The translations under genes were made by a program, and so were the position numbers. The notes under the pieces are model-generated. The model worked only from the letters and a program-made list of their open reading frames with translations. It ran no database searches and was not told the origin of the DNA. From assembly GCA_964652195.1 (NCBI GenBank), contig CAZZBB010000057.1, positions 62,001-126,000 of the forward strand: 64,000 nt of DNA, in the 5' to 3' direction. Below, piece by piece: positions 16,040 to 25,372 of this stretch. Within the stretch, counting starts at the first letter, position 1. Each line of letters opens with the position of its first letter. This stretch comes from MSPOR6 sp964652195. Its GTDB lineage: Bacteria > Poribacteria > WGA-4E > WGA-3G.

Positions 16040-17122
16040 ATGTTAAAGCCAAACCCCGGTATCGAAACAATAAAAGCATATCAAGGTGGAAAACCGATTG
16101 AAGAGGTAAAAAGAGAACTTGGAATCTCTGACATTATCAAATTGGCTTCAAATGAGAATCCACTCGGTCCTTCCCCGTTAGCACAACAAGCAATCAAAGA
16201 AATATCCACGCAGGTACATTTCTATCCCGATGGAAACGCATTCTATCTTAAAGCCGATTTAGCGAAACATCTTAATGTTACCGAAGATCATCTGATACTG
16301 ACCAACGGTTCAAACGAGGTGCTACAACTCGTAGGTGAAACTTACTTAGGTCCAGGCGACGAGTTAATCTATGCTGAGGGTGCTTTTGTCGTATACGGTC
16401 TCGTGGCAACCGTCACAGGGGCAACTCCGGTTGTTGTTCCAATGCAAAACGATACGCACCATTTACCAGCAATGGCGGCTGCAATAACAGATAAAACCAA
16501 AGCAATCTTCATAGCAAACCCAAATAACCCTACTGGAACAATGGTTACTGCAAAAGAAACAGCACATTTTATGGCACAAGTTCCAGAAGATGTATTAGTT
16601 ATCTTTGATGAAGCGTATTATGAATATGTAACACATCCAGATTATCCACATACACTACCATACGTTATGGATGGTCGTAATTTTATAATCACCCGGACCT
16701 TCTCAAAGATTTACGGACTTGCAGGTTTAAGAATTGGTTACGGAATCGCACCTCCTAACGTAATCGCAACCATGAATCCTGTTCGGCAACCATTCAACTG
16801 TAATGCAGTCGCACAAGCTGCCGCACGCGCTGCCATCACGGATACTGAATACGTGAAAGAAAGTCAAATGTTAAACGAACAAGGGAAGGTATTCCTATAT
16901 CATGCTTTTGACAATTTAGGTCTTCGTTATATAAAAACCGAAGGAAATTTCATCATGGTTTTTGTTAACCAACCCGGTGCAGATATGGCAGAAGCAATGA
17001 TGAAAAAAGGTGTAATTGTAAGAGCTATGGCTGGCTACGGTTATCCTGACGCAATTAGAGTCACAATTGGCAAACAGAACGAAAACGAACGATTCCTTGA
17101 AATCCTTTCTTCTCTTGTATGA
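16040..17122 (+). CDS. hisC: Histidinol-phosphate aminotransferase
   Basis: 360 aa, typical for HisC, a class I/II PLP aminotransferase that makes histidinol phosphate from imidazole-acetol phosphate and glutamate. Seen: IIKLASNENPLGPSP at the N-terminus, FYPDG, NPNNPTGT (about 160-167), Asp in VIFDEAYYEY (about 190), the PLP Lys in RTFSKIYGLAGLRIGYG (about 223), and the phosphate-binding Arg near the end (DAIRVTIG). Stands alone, 77 bp before ispG; no other his gene in the window. Some HisC homologues also act on aromatic or other amino acids. Confidence 0.93.
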   Translation: MLKPNPGIETIKAYQGGKPIEEVKRELGISDIIKLASNENPLGPSPLAQQAIKEISTQVHFYPDGNAFYLKADLAKHLNVTEDHLILTNGSNEVLQLVGETYLGPGDELIYAEGAFVVYGLVATVTGATPVVVPMQNDTHHLPAMAAAITDKTKAIFIANPNNPTGTMVTAKETAHFMAQVPEDVLVIFDEAYYEYVTHPDYPHTLPYVMDGRNFIITRTFSKIYGLAGLRIGYGIAPPNVIATMNPVRQPFNCNAVAQAAARAAITDTEYVKESQMLNEQGKVFLYHAFDNLGLRYIKTEGNFIMVFVNQPGADMAEAMMKKGVIVRAMAGYGYPDAIRVTIGKQNENERFLEILSSLV

Positions 17123-17199
17123 ACAAAATAAAAGGATAAACCCAAGTCATCAAGTAAAATAAAACTTTCAACTAATAACCAATAATTAAAAAATCAACC

Positions 17200-18312
17200 A
17201 TGAAAGAATTGATTCAGATTAATAATAGAAAGCCAACGCAAAAAATAATGGTCGGTACTGTCCCTATAGGGGGTGGTAGTCCAATTTCTATACAAACTAT
17301 GACTACCACACTAACCCACGATGTCGATGCAACTCTGGCTCAGGTTGAACGATGTGCAGAAGCTGGGGCACAGATTGTTCGAGTGGCTGTACCTGCGGAA
17401 AAAGATGCACAAGCATTGTCCACATTAGTAAAAAGATCACCTGTTCCCATAGTCTCAGATATACATTTCAATTACAAATTTGCGCTTGCAGCTGTGGATG
17501 CTGGGGTAGCAAAAGTACGTATTAATCCTGGTAATATCGGCAACAAAGACCGTATCGCACAAGTATTGTCTGCTGCTAAATCTGCAAATATCCCTATTCG
17601 TATCGGTGTGAATGAAGGATCACTTGAAAAAGATCTATTGGATAAATATCCTTCACCGACTGCAGAGGCATTAGTTGAAAGCGCAATGCGACATGTCAAT
17701 ATCTGTGAAGAACACGATTTTACGGATATTGCAATTTCTGTTAAATCCAGTGATCCAATACGCATGATAGAAGCAAACCGTTTGCTCTCTTCAAAGGTTA
17801 ACTACCCATTACATCTCGGTGTAACAGAAGCTGGAACACCACGGCGCGCACACGTCAAATCAACTCTCGGTATTGGGACATTGTTACAAGAAGGTATTGG
17901 TGATACCATACGAATCTCTATTACGGGTGATCCTGTTGAAGAGGTGTTAACCGCAAAAGAACTCTTACGTGCACTCGGCATGGCTGACGATATTCTGGAT
18001 GTTATCTCATGTCCTTTCTGTGGACGTGGAGACCCAGAAGCAAATTATGAGAATATCGTGGTTGCAGCCGAAGAACTGTTGGAGAAAAATGGAATTAACA
18101 TACCTGTAGCTGTGATGGGATGTGAAGTCAATGGACCAGGTGAGACACGAAATGCTAAACTTGGAATACATCTTGGTGGGAAAGAACTCGCAGTTCTAAA
18201 AGTAGATGGTGAAAAAGTTCGAACATTCCGTGGAAAAGATGAGGTTAATCCAGAATACTTATCCAATGCATTACTCCAAGCAGCACAACAACTACAATTG
18301 TCAGAAAGCTAA
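17200..18312 (+). CDS. ispG: 4-hydroxy-3-methylbut-2-enyl diphosphate synthase
   Basis: 370 aa. IspG/GcpE is the 4Fe-4S enzyme of the MEP isoprenoid pathway that converts MEcPP to HMBPP. Family motifs: GGGSPISIQTMTTT, VRVAVP, VRINPGN, PLHLGVTEAGT, and the cluster-binding cysteines in SCPFCGRGD (about 271 and 274) and MGCEVNGPGE (about 308). Complete and uninterrupted. With uppP at 23.6 kb it feeds or recycles the polyprenyl carrier used in surface-glycan assembly (inference from context). Confidence 0.95.
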   Translation: MKELIQINNRKPTQKIMVGTVPIGGGSPISIQTMTTTLTHDVDATLAQVERCAEAGAQIVRVAVPAEKDAQALSTLVKRSPVPIVSDIHFNYKFALAAVDAGVAKVRINPGNIGNKDRIAQVLSAAKSANIPIRIGVNEGSLEKDLLDKYPSPTAEALVESAMRHVNICEEHDFTDIAISVKSSDPIRMIEANRLLSSKVNYPLHLGVTEAGTPRRAHVKSTLGIGTLLQEGIGDTIRISITGDPVEEVLTAKELLRALGMADDILDVISCPFCGRGDPEANYENIVVAAEELLEKNGINIPVAVMGCEVNGPGETRNAKLGIHLGGKELAVLKVDGEKVRTFRGKDEVNPEYLSNALLQAAQQLQLSES

Positions 18313-18359
18313 CTCATTTTGTGAATATTTAATCCCTTATTAATATTGGTAATTACCCT

Positions 18360-19868
18360 ATGCAGTTCCTGCGTAATGCTGTTCGTTCTATTGTTGCACA
18401 AATAGTTCTATTCACGATTTTTTTCTTTCTATACCATAAGTTCATAGTATACATAATGCGTGAGACAGGACTGAAGCTTGGAGCAGTTGGGTATAACGAC
18501 GTTTTTACACCTCTCTATGCACCAATAAGACCAGAACTGAGTTGGTGGATCACTCCTGCTGTTATAATCTGTCTCGGGTTTCTATTTCTCTGTCATAAGT
18601 ATCTCCTATCCCATAAGATAAATACTACCCAGCTTATTTTAATTGCTATAATTTGCTTCATTGCAATAACTATTAGTGTAACTCTGATTGATGGATACAA
18701 CAATATTGGTAATGAGGAGGAACCGAAATGGATTCTTGCTCTTCTGGAACCTTATACACGTACAGGATTGGAATATTATGGGGATGTTCCAAGAATTGAA
18801 GATTTAGGTCTGCAAGGTTTTCTACGCGATTTCAGCAAACCCGAACTATTTAATACACTTTCAGGGCATACCCGAACACATCCTGCTGGCGGAGTAGTCT
18901 TCTTATGGTTAGTTAGTAAAGTATTTGGGTATAATCTGCTTTCTGCCTCGTTGTTCTCAATCTTTTTTACCGCAATTGTAATCATACTCATCTATAAACT
19001 TGGGGAGCATCTTTACGATGAAACTGTTGCCTTATACGCATTACTCCTGTTCCTGATTACTCCTAATTTTGTGATGTTCACAGGTACATCAATGGACGGT
19101 CCCTTTAGTGTATTTCCAATTCTTAGCCTTTACTTATTCTATAAAGCCAGAGAACAAGAGACTAAACCAGATATTGAGTTGACTGCGTTCCGACCCTACA
19201 GCCTTTTAACAGGCATTTCACTTGCCATTGGTATGTTTATGACATATGCAACAGTTGTGATTGGTGTCTTCTTATGTGTCATAGCGATATTAGAATATAA
19301 ACAGTTAAAACAGTATTTGATAGTATTAGCATTTGCAGCAGTAGGTTATATAGGGTTCTATGTATTACTATTTATAATTACCGGTTACGATCCAATTACC
19401 TCAACATGGGCAGCCATAAAAAAAGATGAAGCCGGATTAGGATCAGGCTTTGAAAGTATTGATCGCTTTTTCCATCTAAGTATTGGAAACCTTTTTGCAT
19501 TTCTAATTGGTGTAGGTATCCCTATTACTGCTGTCTGGTTCCGTCAAGTATTTGCTACATTTAGCGACTGGAGGAGGAACACTGCTGTAACTCAGGAAGA
19601 TTCAAGTTCATCAGCAAGACCTTGGTTCTTACGTTTTGAAAAAGCAGATACTTATTTAATCGGATTCTGTATTACCCTATTCTATTTCACATTTTCAACA
19701 TGGTTCACTATGGAGGTTGAACGTATCTGGATTTTCATGGTTCCGTTCTTCGTTATTCCAGTTGCAAAGTTCCTCAAAACGCGGCCTCGTTCAGATTTAT
19801 ATTGGGTTGGATGTCTTCTCGTCGTACAACTCATTCTATCAGAAGTACTACTCTATACATATTGGTAG
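18360..19868 (+). CDS. Membrane glycosyltransferase, ArnT/PMT (GT39/83)-like
   Basis: 502 aa with about ten to twelve hydrophobic segments. After the first membrane segments there is an extracytoplasmic loop (about 115-175, NNIGNEEEPKW...SGHTRTHPAGG). The later segments resemble dolichyl/undecaprenyl-phosphate-sugar transferases (LWLVSKVFGYN, LYDETVALYALLLFLITPNFVMFTG). The expected donor is a polyprenyl-phosphate sugar. The acceptor cannot be told from sequence. It starts 47 bp after ispG and is followed by a GT4 enzyme. Confidence 0.75.
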   Translation: MQFLRNAVRSIVAQIVLFTIFFFLYHKFIVYIMRETGLKLGAVGYNDVFTPLYAPIRPELSWWITPAVIICLGFLFLCHKYLLSHKINTTQLILIAIICFIAITISVTLIDGYNNIGNEEEPKWILALLEPYTRTGLEYYGDVPRIEDLGLQGFLRDFSKPELFNTLSGHTRTHPAGGVVFLWLVSKVFGYNLLSASLFSIFFTAIVIILIYKLGEHLYDETVALYALLLFLITPNFVMFTGTSMDGPFSVFPILSLYLFYKAREQETKPDIELTAFRPYSLLTGISLAIGMFMTYATVVIGVFLCVIAILEYKQLKQYLIVLAFAAVGYIGFYVLLFIITGYDPITSTWAAIKKDEAGLGSGFESIDRFFHLSIGNLFAFLIGVGIPITAVWFRQVFATFSDWRRNTAVTQEDSSSSARPWFLRFEKADTYLIGFCITLFYFTFSTWFTMEVERIWIFMVPFFVIPVAKFLKTRPRSDLYWVGCLLVVQLILSEVLLYTYW

Positions 19869-19941
19869 ACATTCTGTTCCAAATTCACACGCCAAGTAGT
19901 ATCATTCAATTAGCAAAATTAAACCCAGGATAACGTGTTTG

Positions 19942-21033
19942 ATGCGAATTCTATATGTCATTGATTCTATGACAAAGGATGGTGCGGAATCTCAGCTGCT
20001 AAAAACTTTGGAACGATTAAAACCTGATGAATATGAAGTCTATGTCATTCTAAGTCGCACTGAAGGAGAACGGTTCAAAGAACTTACTGCACTACCATGT
20101 GTTCGTGATGTAACTATACTTAAAAGTGAAGGTAAGAAAAGAAAAATATTAGAAAATGCATTCGCTCTTGGCGGAGTAATTAAAGCGATACAACCTGACT
20201 TAGTGCATAGTTGGTTGTGGTATTCAAACTTTCTTAGTGGTCTTTCCAACAGATTGGGACTATGGCGTCGTATTCCTTTAATCGTTTCGCAGCGAGGGGA
20301 TTATCATGCAAGATACTCGACATTCCGACTCTGGATTACAGAGAAATACATATATAATTCTGCCGATATTCTTTTAACCAATTCAGAACAGATTCAACAA
20401 CATCTCAAAAATTTATATCCGAAAAAAATCATTTATAGTATACCTAATTTTTTGGATCTCCCTACAGAAGAATGGTCACCGACTCAAAGAGACAGTTCAG
20501 AGAAAAGGATAGTATGTGTTGGTAGATTCGCACCAGAAAAGGGGCATCGATATCTAATTGAAGCCTTAAATAGGTTAGACTGCAGGGATTTCTCTTGGCA
20601 ATGTAGTTTTCTTGGCGACGGGGAATTACAACCTGAACTTAGTGATCTTTCTGAGAATCTCAATCTATCCGATAAGATTACATTTCCAGGATTCTGTGAT
20701 GATGTGTATCCTGTGCTGCTACAGGCAGATCTCTTTGTTCTACCATCGCTTCATGAAGGCTCTCCGAACGCATTAATTGAGGCAATGGGATTAGGATTAC
20801 CGTGTATCGCTTCAGATGTAGGTGGCATTAAGGATTTAATGGTAAATGGAAAAAACGGTATCCTTGTTCCTCCCAAAGATTCAGACGCTTTATCCAATGT
20901 ATTACATCACCTACTCACAAATCAAAATATCGCAATGGATTTAGGAAGAAACGCTCGTACAACCATTAGAGAAAAATTCGACAATACTGAATCCATTAGA
21001 AAATTAGAAGAAATTTACCAAAGTGTTACTTAG
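19942..21033 (+). CDS. GT4-family glycosyltransferase
   Basis: 363 aa from the ATG at 19942 (a TTG one codon earlier is less likely). GT-B fold: N-terminal MRILYVIDSMTKDGAESQLL, linker, then a C-terminal nucleotide-sugar site with VGRFAPEKGHRYLIEAL, and FVLPSLHEGSPNALIEAMGLGLPCIASDVGG, which contains the conserved E(x7)E. The cytoplasmic enzyme adds sugar from a nucleotide donor to a glycan or lipid-linked acceptor. Neighbours point to an extracellular or capsular polysaccharide. Confidence 0.9.
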   Translation: MRILYVIDSMTKDGAESQLLKTLERLKPDEYEVYVILSRTEGERFKELTALPCVRDVTILKSEGKKRKILENAFALGGVIKAIQPDLVHSWLWYSNFLSGLSNRLGLWRRIPLIVSQRGDYHARYSTFRLWITEKYIYNSADILLTNSEQIQQHLKNLYPKKIIYSIPNFLDLPTEEWSPTQRDSSEKRIVCVGRFAPEKGHRYLIEALNRLDCRDFSWQCSFLGDGELQPELSDLSENLNLSDKITFPGFCDDVYPVLLQADLFVLPSLHEGSPNALIEAMGLGLPCIASDVGGIKDLMVNGKNGILVPPKDSDALSNVLHHLLTNQNIAMDLGRNARTTIREKFDNTESIRKLEEIYQSVT

Positions 21034-21084
21034 TAATACCATTTCTATTTAAATATTTCACATTATGAATACTCTTATAAGTCC

Positions 21085-21175
21085 CTCCTGATAAGGGGCG
21101 GGGAATGCCCTAAGGCATTCATACCCGGTGAATGACTAAATGTCATTCATACCGTTGATTCCTTGATTCTTTAGG
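21085..21175 (+). repeat. Dispersed hairpin repeat (GAATGCC type), two hairpins
   Basis: In the 193-bp gap there are two adjacent hairpins, GAATGCC-CTAA-GGCATTC and GAATGAC-TAAAT-GTCATTC, each followed by ATACC, and then GTTGATTCCTTGATTC. Related copies occur near 31418-31490, 41055-41105, 41431-41482 (inverted) and 59060-59115. Confidence 0.7.
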
Positions 21176-21226
21176 AGGTTTCTTTAAGTTAATAATGGGC
21201 GATCATTATTTATAAATGGTATAAGT

Positions 21227-22135
21227 ATGAATCCTAATCGACTTACACAATTAGCCAAAAATGTTGTTGCATTCATAATCTGTCTTCTCGGAATTCCATG
21301 GGTGGTAAGGGAGTGGATATGCAGGAACAGGGTGACAATTCTCCTTTATCACGACGTTTCATCAAAAGTATTTGAAAAACATATAAAATACCTGATTCGC
21401 AATTACAATATCATCCGTTTAGAGTCACTTGTTGCAGCAATTTACAGTCAGGACTTTACAGAATTACCACAGAAAAGTGTTGTAATCACCCTTGATGATG
21501 GACACGCCGACAATTTCAAACTCTTACCTATCTTTCACAAGTATTCCATTCGTCCAACAATTTATGTTTGCACGCAGATCATAAACACGAATAGACATTT
21601 CTGGTTTAATATAGAAGGTCAATCCAAGAAAGTGAAAGAACATTTAAAGAGAATACCGAATGAACAACGGATAACATACTTAAAAGATTTCTCAAATTTT
21701 GAACCCGTAATCGAATATAATGACAGACAGGCACTGAATATAGATGAATTGAAACAAATGATGAATAGTGTTGACTTTCAACCGCATACGCAAACCCACC
21801 CTATATTACCTAATTGTACGGAACTCGAATGTGAACAAGAGATTCTTGAGAGTAAGAACGATTTGGAAAAAATGTTAAATCTTGAATGCCGACATTTTAG
21901 TTATCCAAATGGGGATTATACAGAACGAGAAATAGAGATTGTGAAAGAAGGGGGATTTCGTTCCGCCCGTACAACAGATATTGGATGGAACACCATAAAT
22001 ACATTCCCTTATAGACTAAAGACAATTCCAATTACAGATACTGCTGGAAACATTAGGCTTCGTGCAGAAATGACATCAATACCACAACGGTTGGCGAAAA
22101 TAGTAAATACTGTCTTATGGAGAAGAATGATTTAA
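21227..22135 (+). CDS. Polysaccharide deacetylase (NodB-like) family protein
   Basis: 302 aa. An N-terminal hydrophobic segment (VVAFIICLLGIPWVV) may anchor it. NodB-domain motifs: TILLYHDVS, VVITLDDGHADN (the metal-binding and catalytic Asp pair) and PHTQTHPIL (the two metal His). Predicted to remove N-acetyl groups from a cell-surface polysaccharide. Its end overlaps the methyltransferase gene by 19 bp. Confidence 0.88.
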   Translation: MNPNRLTQLAKNVVAFIICLLGIPWVVREWICRNRVTILLYHDVSSKVFEKHIKYLIRNYNIIRLESLVAAIYSQDFTELPQKSVVITLDDGHADNFKLLPIFHKYSIRPTIYVCTQIINTNRHFWFNIEGQSKKVKEHLKRIPNEQRITYLKDFSNFEPVIEYNDRQALNIDELKQMMNSVDFQPHTQTHPILPNCTELECEQEILESKNDLEKMLNLECRHFSYPNGDYTEREIEIVKEGGFRSARTTDIGWNTINTFPYRLKTIPITDTAGNIRLRAEMTSIPQRLAKIVNTVLWRRMI

Positions 22136-22812
22136 CTAAATGGCATCACGCCTACATTCAGAATGCTTACCAAGAGTTAGCGCAGGGATACACAAAAGAG
22201 CAGATTGATAGACTTAATATCAATGCAATGGATAAAAAAGTGCTGGATGTCGGTTGTGGTCCAGGAAATCTACTTGCTGCGTTAGCTTCTAATAATCCAA
22301 AACTACTAATTGGTGTGGATACAGATAAGATTTTTCTGCTGTATGCACGTGAAAAAAACGAAAATATCTTAGAAGCTACAACAACTCACCCATCCTTTAT
22401 TCAGGGAACATTACCCACACTACCTTTTCAAGATGAAACTTTCGATATTGTTACCTGTTTTCTCGTAATGCCACACGTATCTGATGATAAAATCGCAATA
22501 AATGAACTCACCCGTGTTTTGAAATCGGGTGGTACACTGGCAATTTCCGGACATGGTCTCGGTTTCCCGCTACGATATCTAAAAAGGTTCAAATTGAAGC
22601 CATTGAAGATGTATCTTGCAAGTATAATTTATCGATTTACTGGCAGAAAGTTAATACGAAATACCCTACAAAATTCAAAAAAGATGTGTAATATTTTGGG
22701 TCATTTAGGAATGGAAATAGATGTTCAATATCATAAAAGAGTGTTTGGATGCATCGCAACCTATTGGATTAAAGCTACTAAGAGTGAAGCAGATCCTAAG
22801 GCTACACAGTAA
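22117..22812 (+). CDS. SAM-dependent methyltransferase, class I
   Basis: 231 aa. Methyltransf_11-type signature: KVLDVGCGPGNLLAALA (SAM loop, about 40-56), acidic end of beta-2 in LIGVDTDKI, LPFQDETFDIVTCFLVMPHV (post-motif I-II), and LTRVLKSGGTLAISGHG. The substrate is unknown; its overlap with the deacetylase suggests a sugar or lipid-linked intermediate. The 3' end overlaps the convergent uppP gene by 52 bp. Confidence 0.85.
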   Translation: MEKNDLTKWHHAYIQNAYQELAQGYTKEQIDRLNINAMDKKVLDVGCGPGNLLAALASNNPKLLIGVDTDKIFLLYAREKNENILEATTTHPSFIQGTLPTLPFQDETFDIVTCFLVMPHVSDDKIAINELTRVLKSGGTLAISGHGLGFPLRYLKRFKLKPLKMYLASIIYRFTGRKLIRNTLQNSKKMCNILGHLGMEIDVQYHKRVFGCIATYWIKATKSEADPKATQ

Positions 22813-23600
22813 TATGTAAAAAGAGAAAATTTTCCTCTGTTTAACACCACCAGTAGAAAACGTAAAGCAATATACCCAACAAGAAATGAGGCAAACATAC
22901 CACTACCTAATATAAAAGGTGAAATAGTAGTATCCCCAATATCACGAAGTTTAAGTACAACGGCACCAAGAATGGCGGGAATTGAGAGAAGGAAGGAATA
23001 TTCTGCTGCAGTTTTTGCAGGAATACCCAAAAATAGAGCAAGAGATATCGTTGTGCCTGAACGAGATATCCCAGGTGTTATTGCACATCCTTGAGCTATT
23101 CCAATAATTGGTGCATGCCACGATTTAAATCTTTTACTTAAGGCTTCATTGTTATCTCTATATCCTTTTTGAAGTCGCGGTAATTGCAGTATAATTCCTG
23201 TTACAATTAACATTATGCTAACAAGCCATATTTTATCAAAGAAGGATTCCAATTGTGTTTTAAACAATACAGCAATAATACCCGTCGGAATAGAACCGAG
23301 TAGTATTAACCATATAAATTTCAGATCATCAGATGTTCTAACTTTTTGTACTGGATTACGAAAGAAATTAATATCTACAAAGTTTGATATCCCGTTGAAT
23401 AATAGTCTTGCAATTGACTGTCGATAGACAACAATTACTGCAGCCAATGTTCCAACGTGCAGCATTACATCAAAAAAGACAAGTGGCTCATTTAATCCAA
23501 GGAAATGTTGCCCTAAGACGAGATGTCCAGAACTACTAATCGGAAGGAATTCGGTTAAACCTTGTAAAATACCCAGAAGAATCGCATCAAGAAATGTCAT
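22761..23600 (-). CDS. uppP: Undecaprenyl-diphosphatase
   Basis: 279 aa from the ATG at 23600 (MTFLDAILLGILQGLTEFLP), which is the family's normal beginning; the upstream extension to 23696 does not match. Multi-pass membrane protein with the catalytic motifs EFLPISSSGHLVL (Glu and Ser/His) and GISRSGTTI (Arg). It recycles undecaprenyl pyrophosphate to the monophosphate carrier and often confers bacitracin tolerance. Convergent with, and overlapping, the methyltransferase by 52 bp. Confidence 0.94.
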   Translation of the reverse strand: MTFLDAILLGILQGLTEFLPISSSGHLVLGQHFLGLNEPLVFFDVMLHVGTLAAVIVVYRQSIARLLFNGISNFVDINFFRNPVQKVRTSDDLKFIWLILLGSIPTGIIAVLFKTQLESFFDKIWLVSIMLIVTGIILQLPRLQKGYRDNNEALSKRFKSWHAPIIGIAQGCAITPGISRSGTTISLALFLGIPAKTAAEYSFLLSIPAILGAVVLKLRDIGDTTISPFILGSGMFASFLVGYIALRFLLVVLNRGKFSLFTYYCVALGSASLLVALIQ

Positions 23601-24034
23601 ACAAATAGTATAACAATGAAGAGTATAATGAGCAAGATTATACTTCATATTATCTAAACCAATAAATAGAAATGGTATAGAATTTACACACCCCATTTTA
23701 TCGCTTCTTGACGATATACCCCACCTATGCTATAATCCTCCTACCCAAACCTGATATACACTGAGGGATATATGTCAGAAACAGAACAATTATACCTTCC
23801 TTTATAAACCGATAGTAGCCATACTGATAACGGTTTTTACGATTCACTCAATTTCATCAGAGAAAACGCAAATTCACAATACGGGGTTGGTAAGGTTTCG
23901 GTTTGTTTTCTCAATCCATGTGAGAATGGTCAGAACAACAAGATATCCCACACTGTTATATCGGAATATGCTCTGATACAAGGGCAGGAAAAACAGACGA
24001 GGACGCATCTCTTCTTGAATTAGAAATTCCTGTT

Positions 24035-24810
24035 ATACCATTTCTAATAGATTATATCACATTTTCTATTTTACTTTTATAATCGTACTTTGTTATACTC
24101 TCAATAGCGATTTTAGTGTAACTTCGTATGATCTCAGTGAGTTTATCCTGCATCTCTTGTAATGAAGTCAGCACATTTTGAAATAACTTTGCTTTGATGT
24201 CTTGCCATAGTCTTTCAATAGGGTTCAACTCTGGACTATAAGGCGGTAGAAAGAGGAATACTATATTATCAGGAACTTGTAGTGATTTCGCGTGATGAAA
24301 ACGCCCATTATCAAGTACAAGGATATTCAGAGACGCAGGATACACCTTAGCAAACTCATCAAGAAATATTTGGAAACAGGTACTATTTAGATAAGGCATT
24401 GAGATAAACTCTAATGAGGTCAAGCGTCCATTACCGGGAATCGGTTTGAAGTTTTTCGTATTGATTCGGTGTATGTTCAAGTAATTGATCCCAGTCGGAT
24501 TTGCTAAAGTGCGTGATCTTCCCACGACGCCCCGGTGGGCTCTTGGGCATCAACGCATCTAAACCGGAGGTGTTATACTTATGAATATAGCTCCGAACGC
24601 TGTCATTGGAAAGATTGAACATCTTTGCGAGTTTAGGCACTGACATGTGTTCTGTGGCACTGAGTCTAATGATCAGTAAACGCCGATACCATTGGGTTTT
24701 CGTCGCTTGACGAAGCTCATCATCAAGACGCTGAAGTGCCGGCGCATCAACAATGTTTGCGTATATCATCACTCAAGACGCTCCTTGTGAAGTTGATATA
24801 CATAAGGTAT
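24035..24810 (-). mobile_element. IS630-family element, internally deleted
   Basis: About 776 bp bounded by ATACC...GGTAT ends inside TTATACC and GGTATAA, with TA at both junctions as expected for the Tc1/mariner-like IS630 family. It contains a broken transposase on the minus strand. The left end (ATACCATTTCTAATA, then TATATCAC) is close to the ends of the small repeats at 29037 and 35154. Confidence 0.75.
24052..24772 (-). pseudogene. IS630-type transposase remnant
   Basis: The N-terminal part (24431-24772) has the helix-turn-helix region LIIRLSATEHMSVPKLAKMFNL..DSVRSYIHKYN and PKSPPGRRGKIT. The C-terminal part (24052-24525, another frame) has ILVLDNGRFHHAK and FLFLPPYSPELNPIERLWQDIKAKLF, i.e. 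the second Asp and the Glu of DDE. About 100 residues between them, including the first catalytic Asp, are missing, so the gene is dead. Confidence 0.88.
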
Positions 24811-25372
24811 AACATAAATCTACATAAATTGCTAATTTATTATTTAATATTGCTGATGAGTAATATTAAATGATAATCTTACGATTTTCGATAGGTGTCA
24901 AACCCGTAGGGGCGGGGTTTCCCCGCCCGTTATTGACGCACAATGTGAATATTTAATATTGAAACTTGCTAAAAAATAAAAGATTCTCGATTACGATATT
25001 GAAACAACACAGCAGATGGCTGTCAGCTATCTGCAGATAGTAAGAGTATCCTATTGATTCCAGGCTACCGGATAGAATAAGCCGTTCAATCTTTCCCTCC
25101 TATTCCAAAGAAATAAGTATTACTGTCCTTCTAATCCGTGTAATCCTCAATTCAGACAAAACACCTATACCACACAAGAACAGTCATCATACACATATCC
25201 AACCGTGAAATCTGTGCAATCTGTGTAATCTGCGGTTCAGACAAATTCCAAAGAAATAAATACTACTCTCCTTCTGATCGGAATCCCTTATAGTTGACTA
25301 TTGTCATTTATCATTCCCTTATGATACAATAAGAAATATCAACATAAAATCTACTTCTTATCGGAGGGTAGT
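24811..25372 (+). repeat. 562-bp intergenic region with short direct repeats
   Basis: No gene seen. A hairpin GGGGCGGGG-TTT-CCCCGCCC lies at about 24909-24928. Two copies of ATTCCAAAGAAATAA.TA.TACT.TCCTTCT occur at about 25101-25132 and 25247-25280, and between them CTGTGCAATCTGTGTAATCTG and CAGACAAA are also reiterated. AT-rich filler otherwise. Confidence 0.55.

Noticed and set aside
23772..24014. Frame MSETEQLYLPL, stop, then about 68 open codons (TDSSHTDNGFYDSLNF...)
   Set aside because: An early stop, no ribosome site and no family resemblance; may be a relic but cannot be supported.
25101..25290. Direct repeats as a possible CRISPR array
   Set aside because: Only two copies of the long unit, spacers of unequal length, no cas gene.
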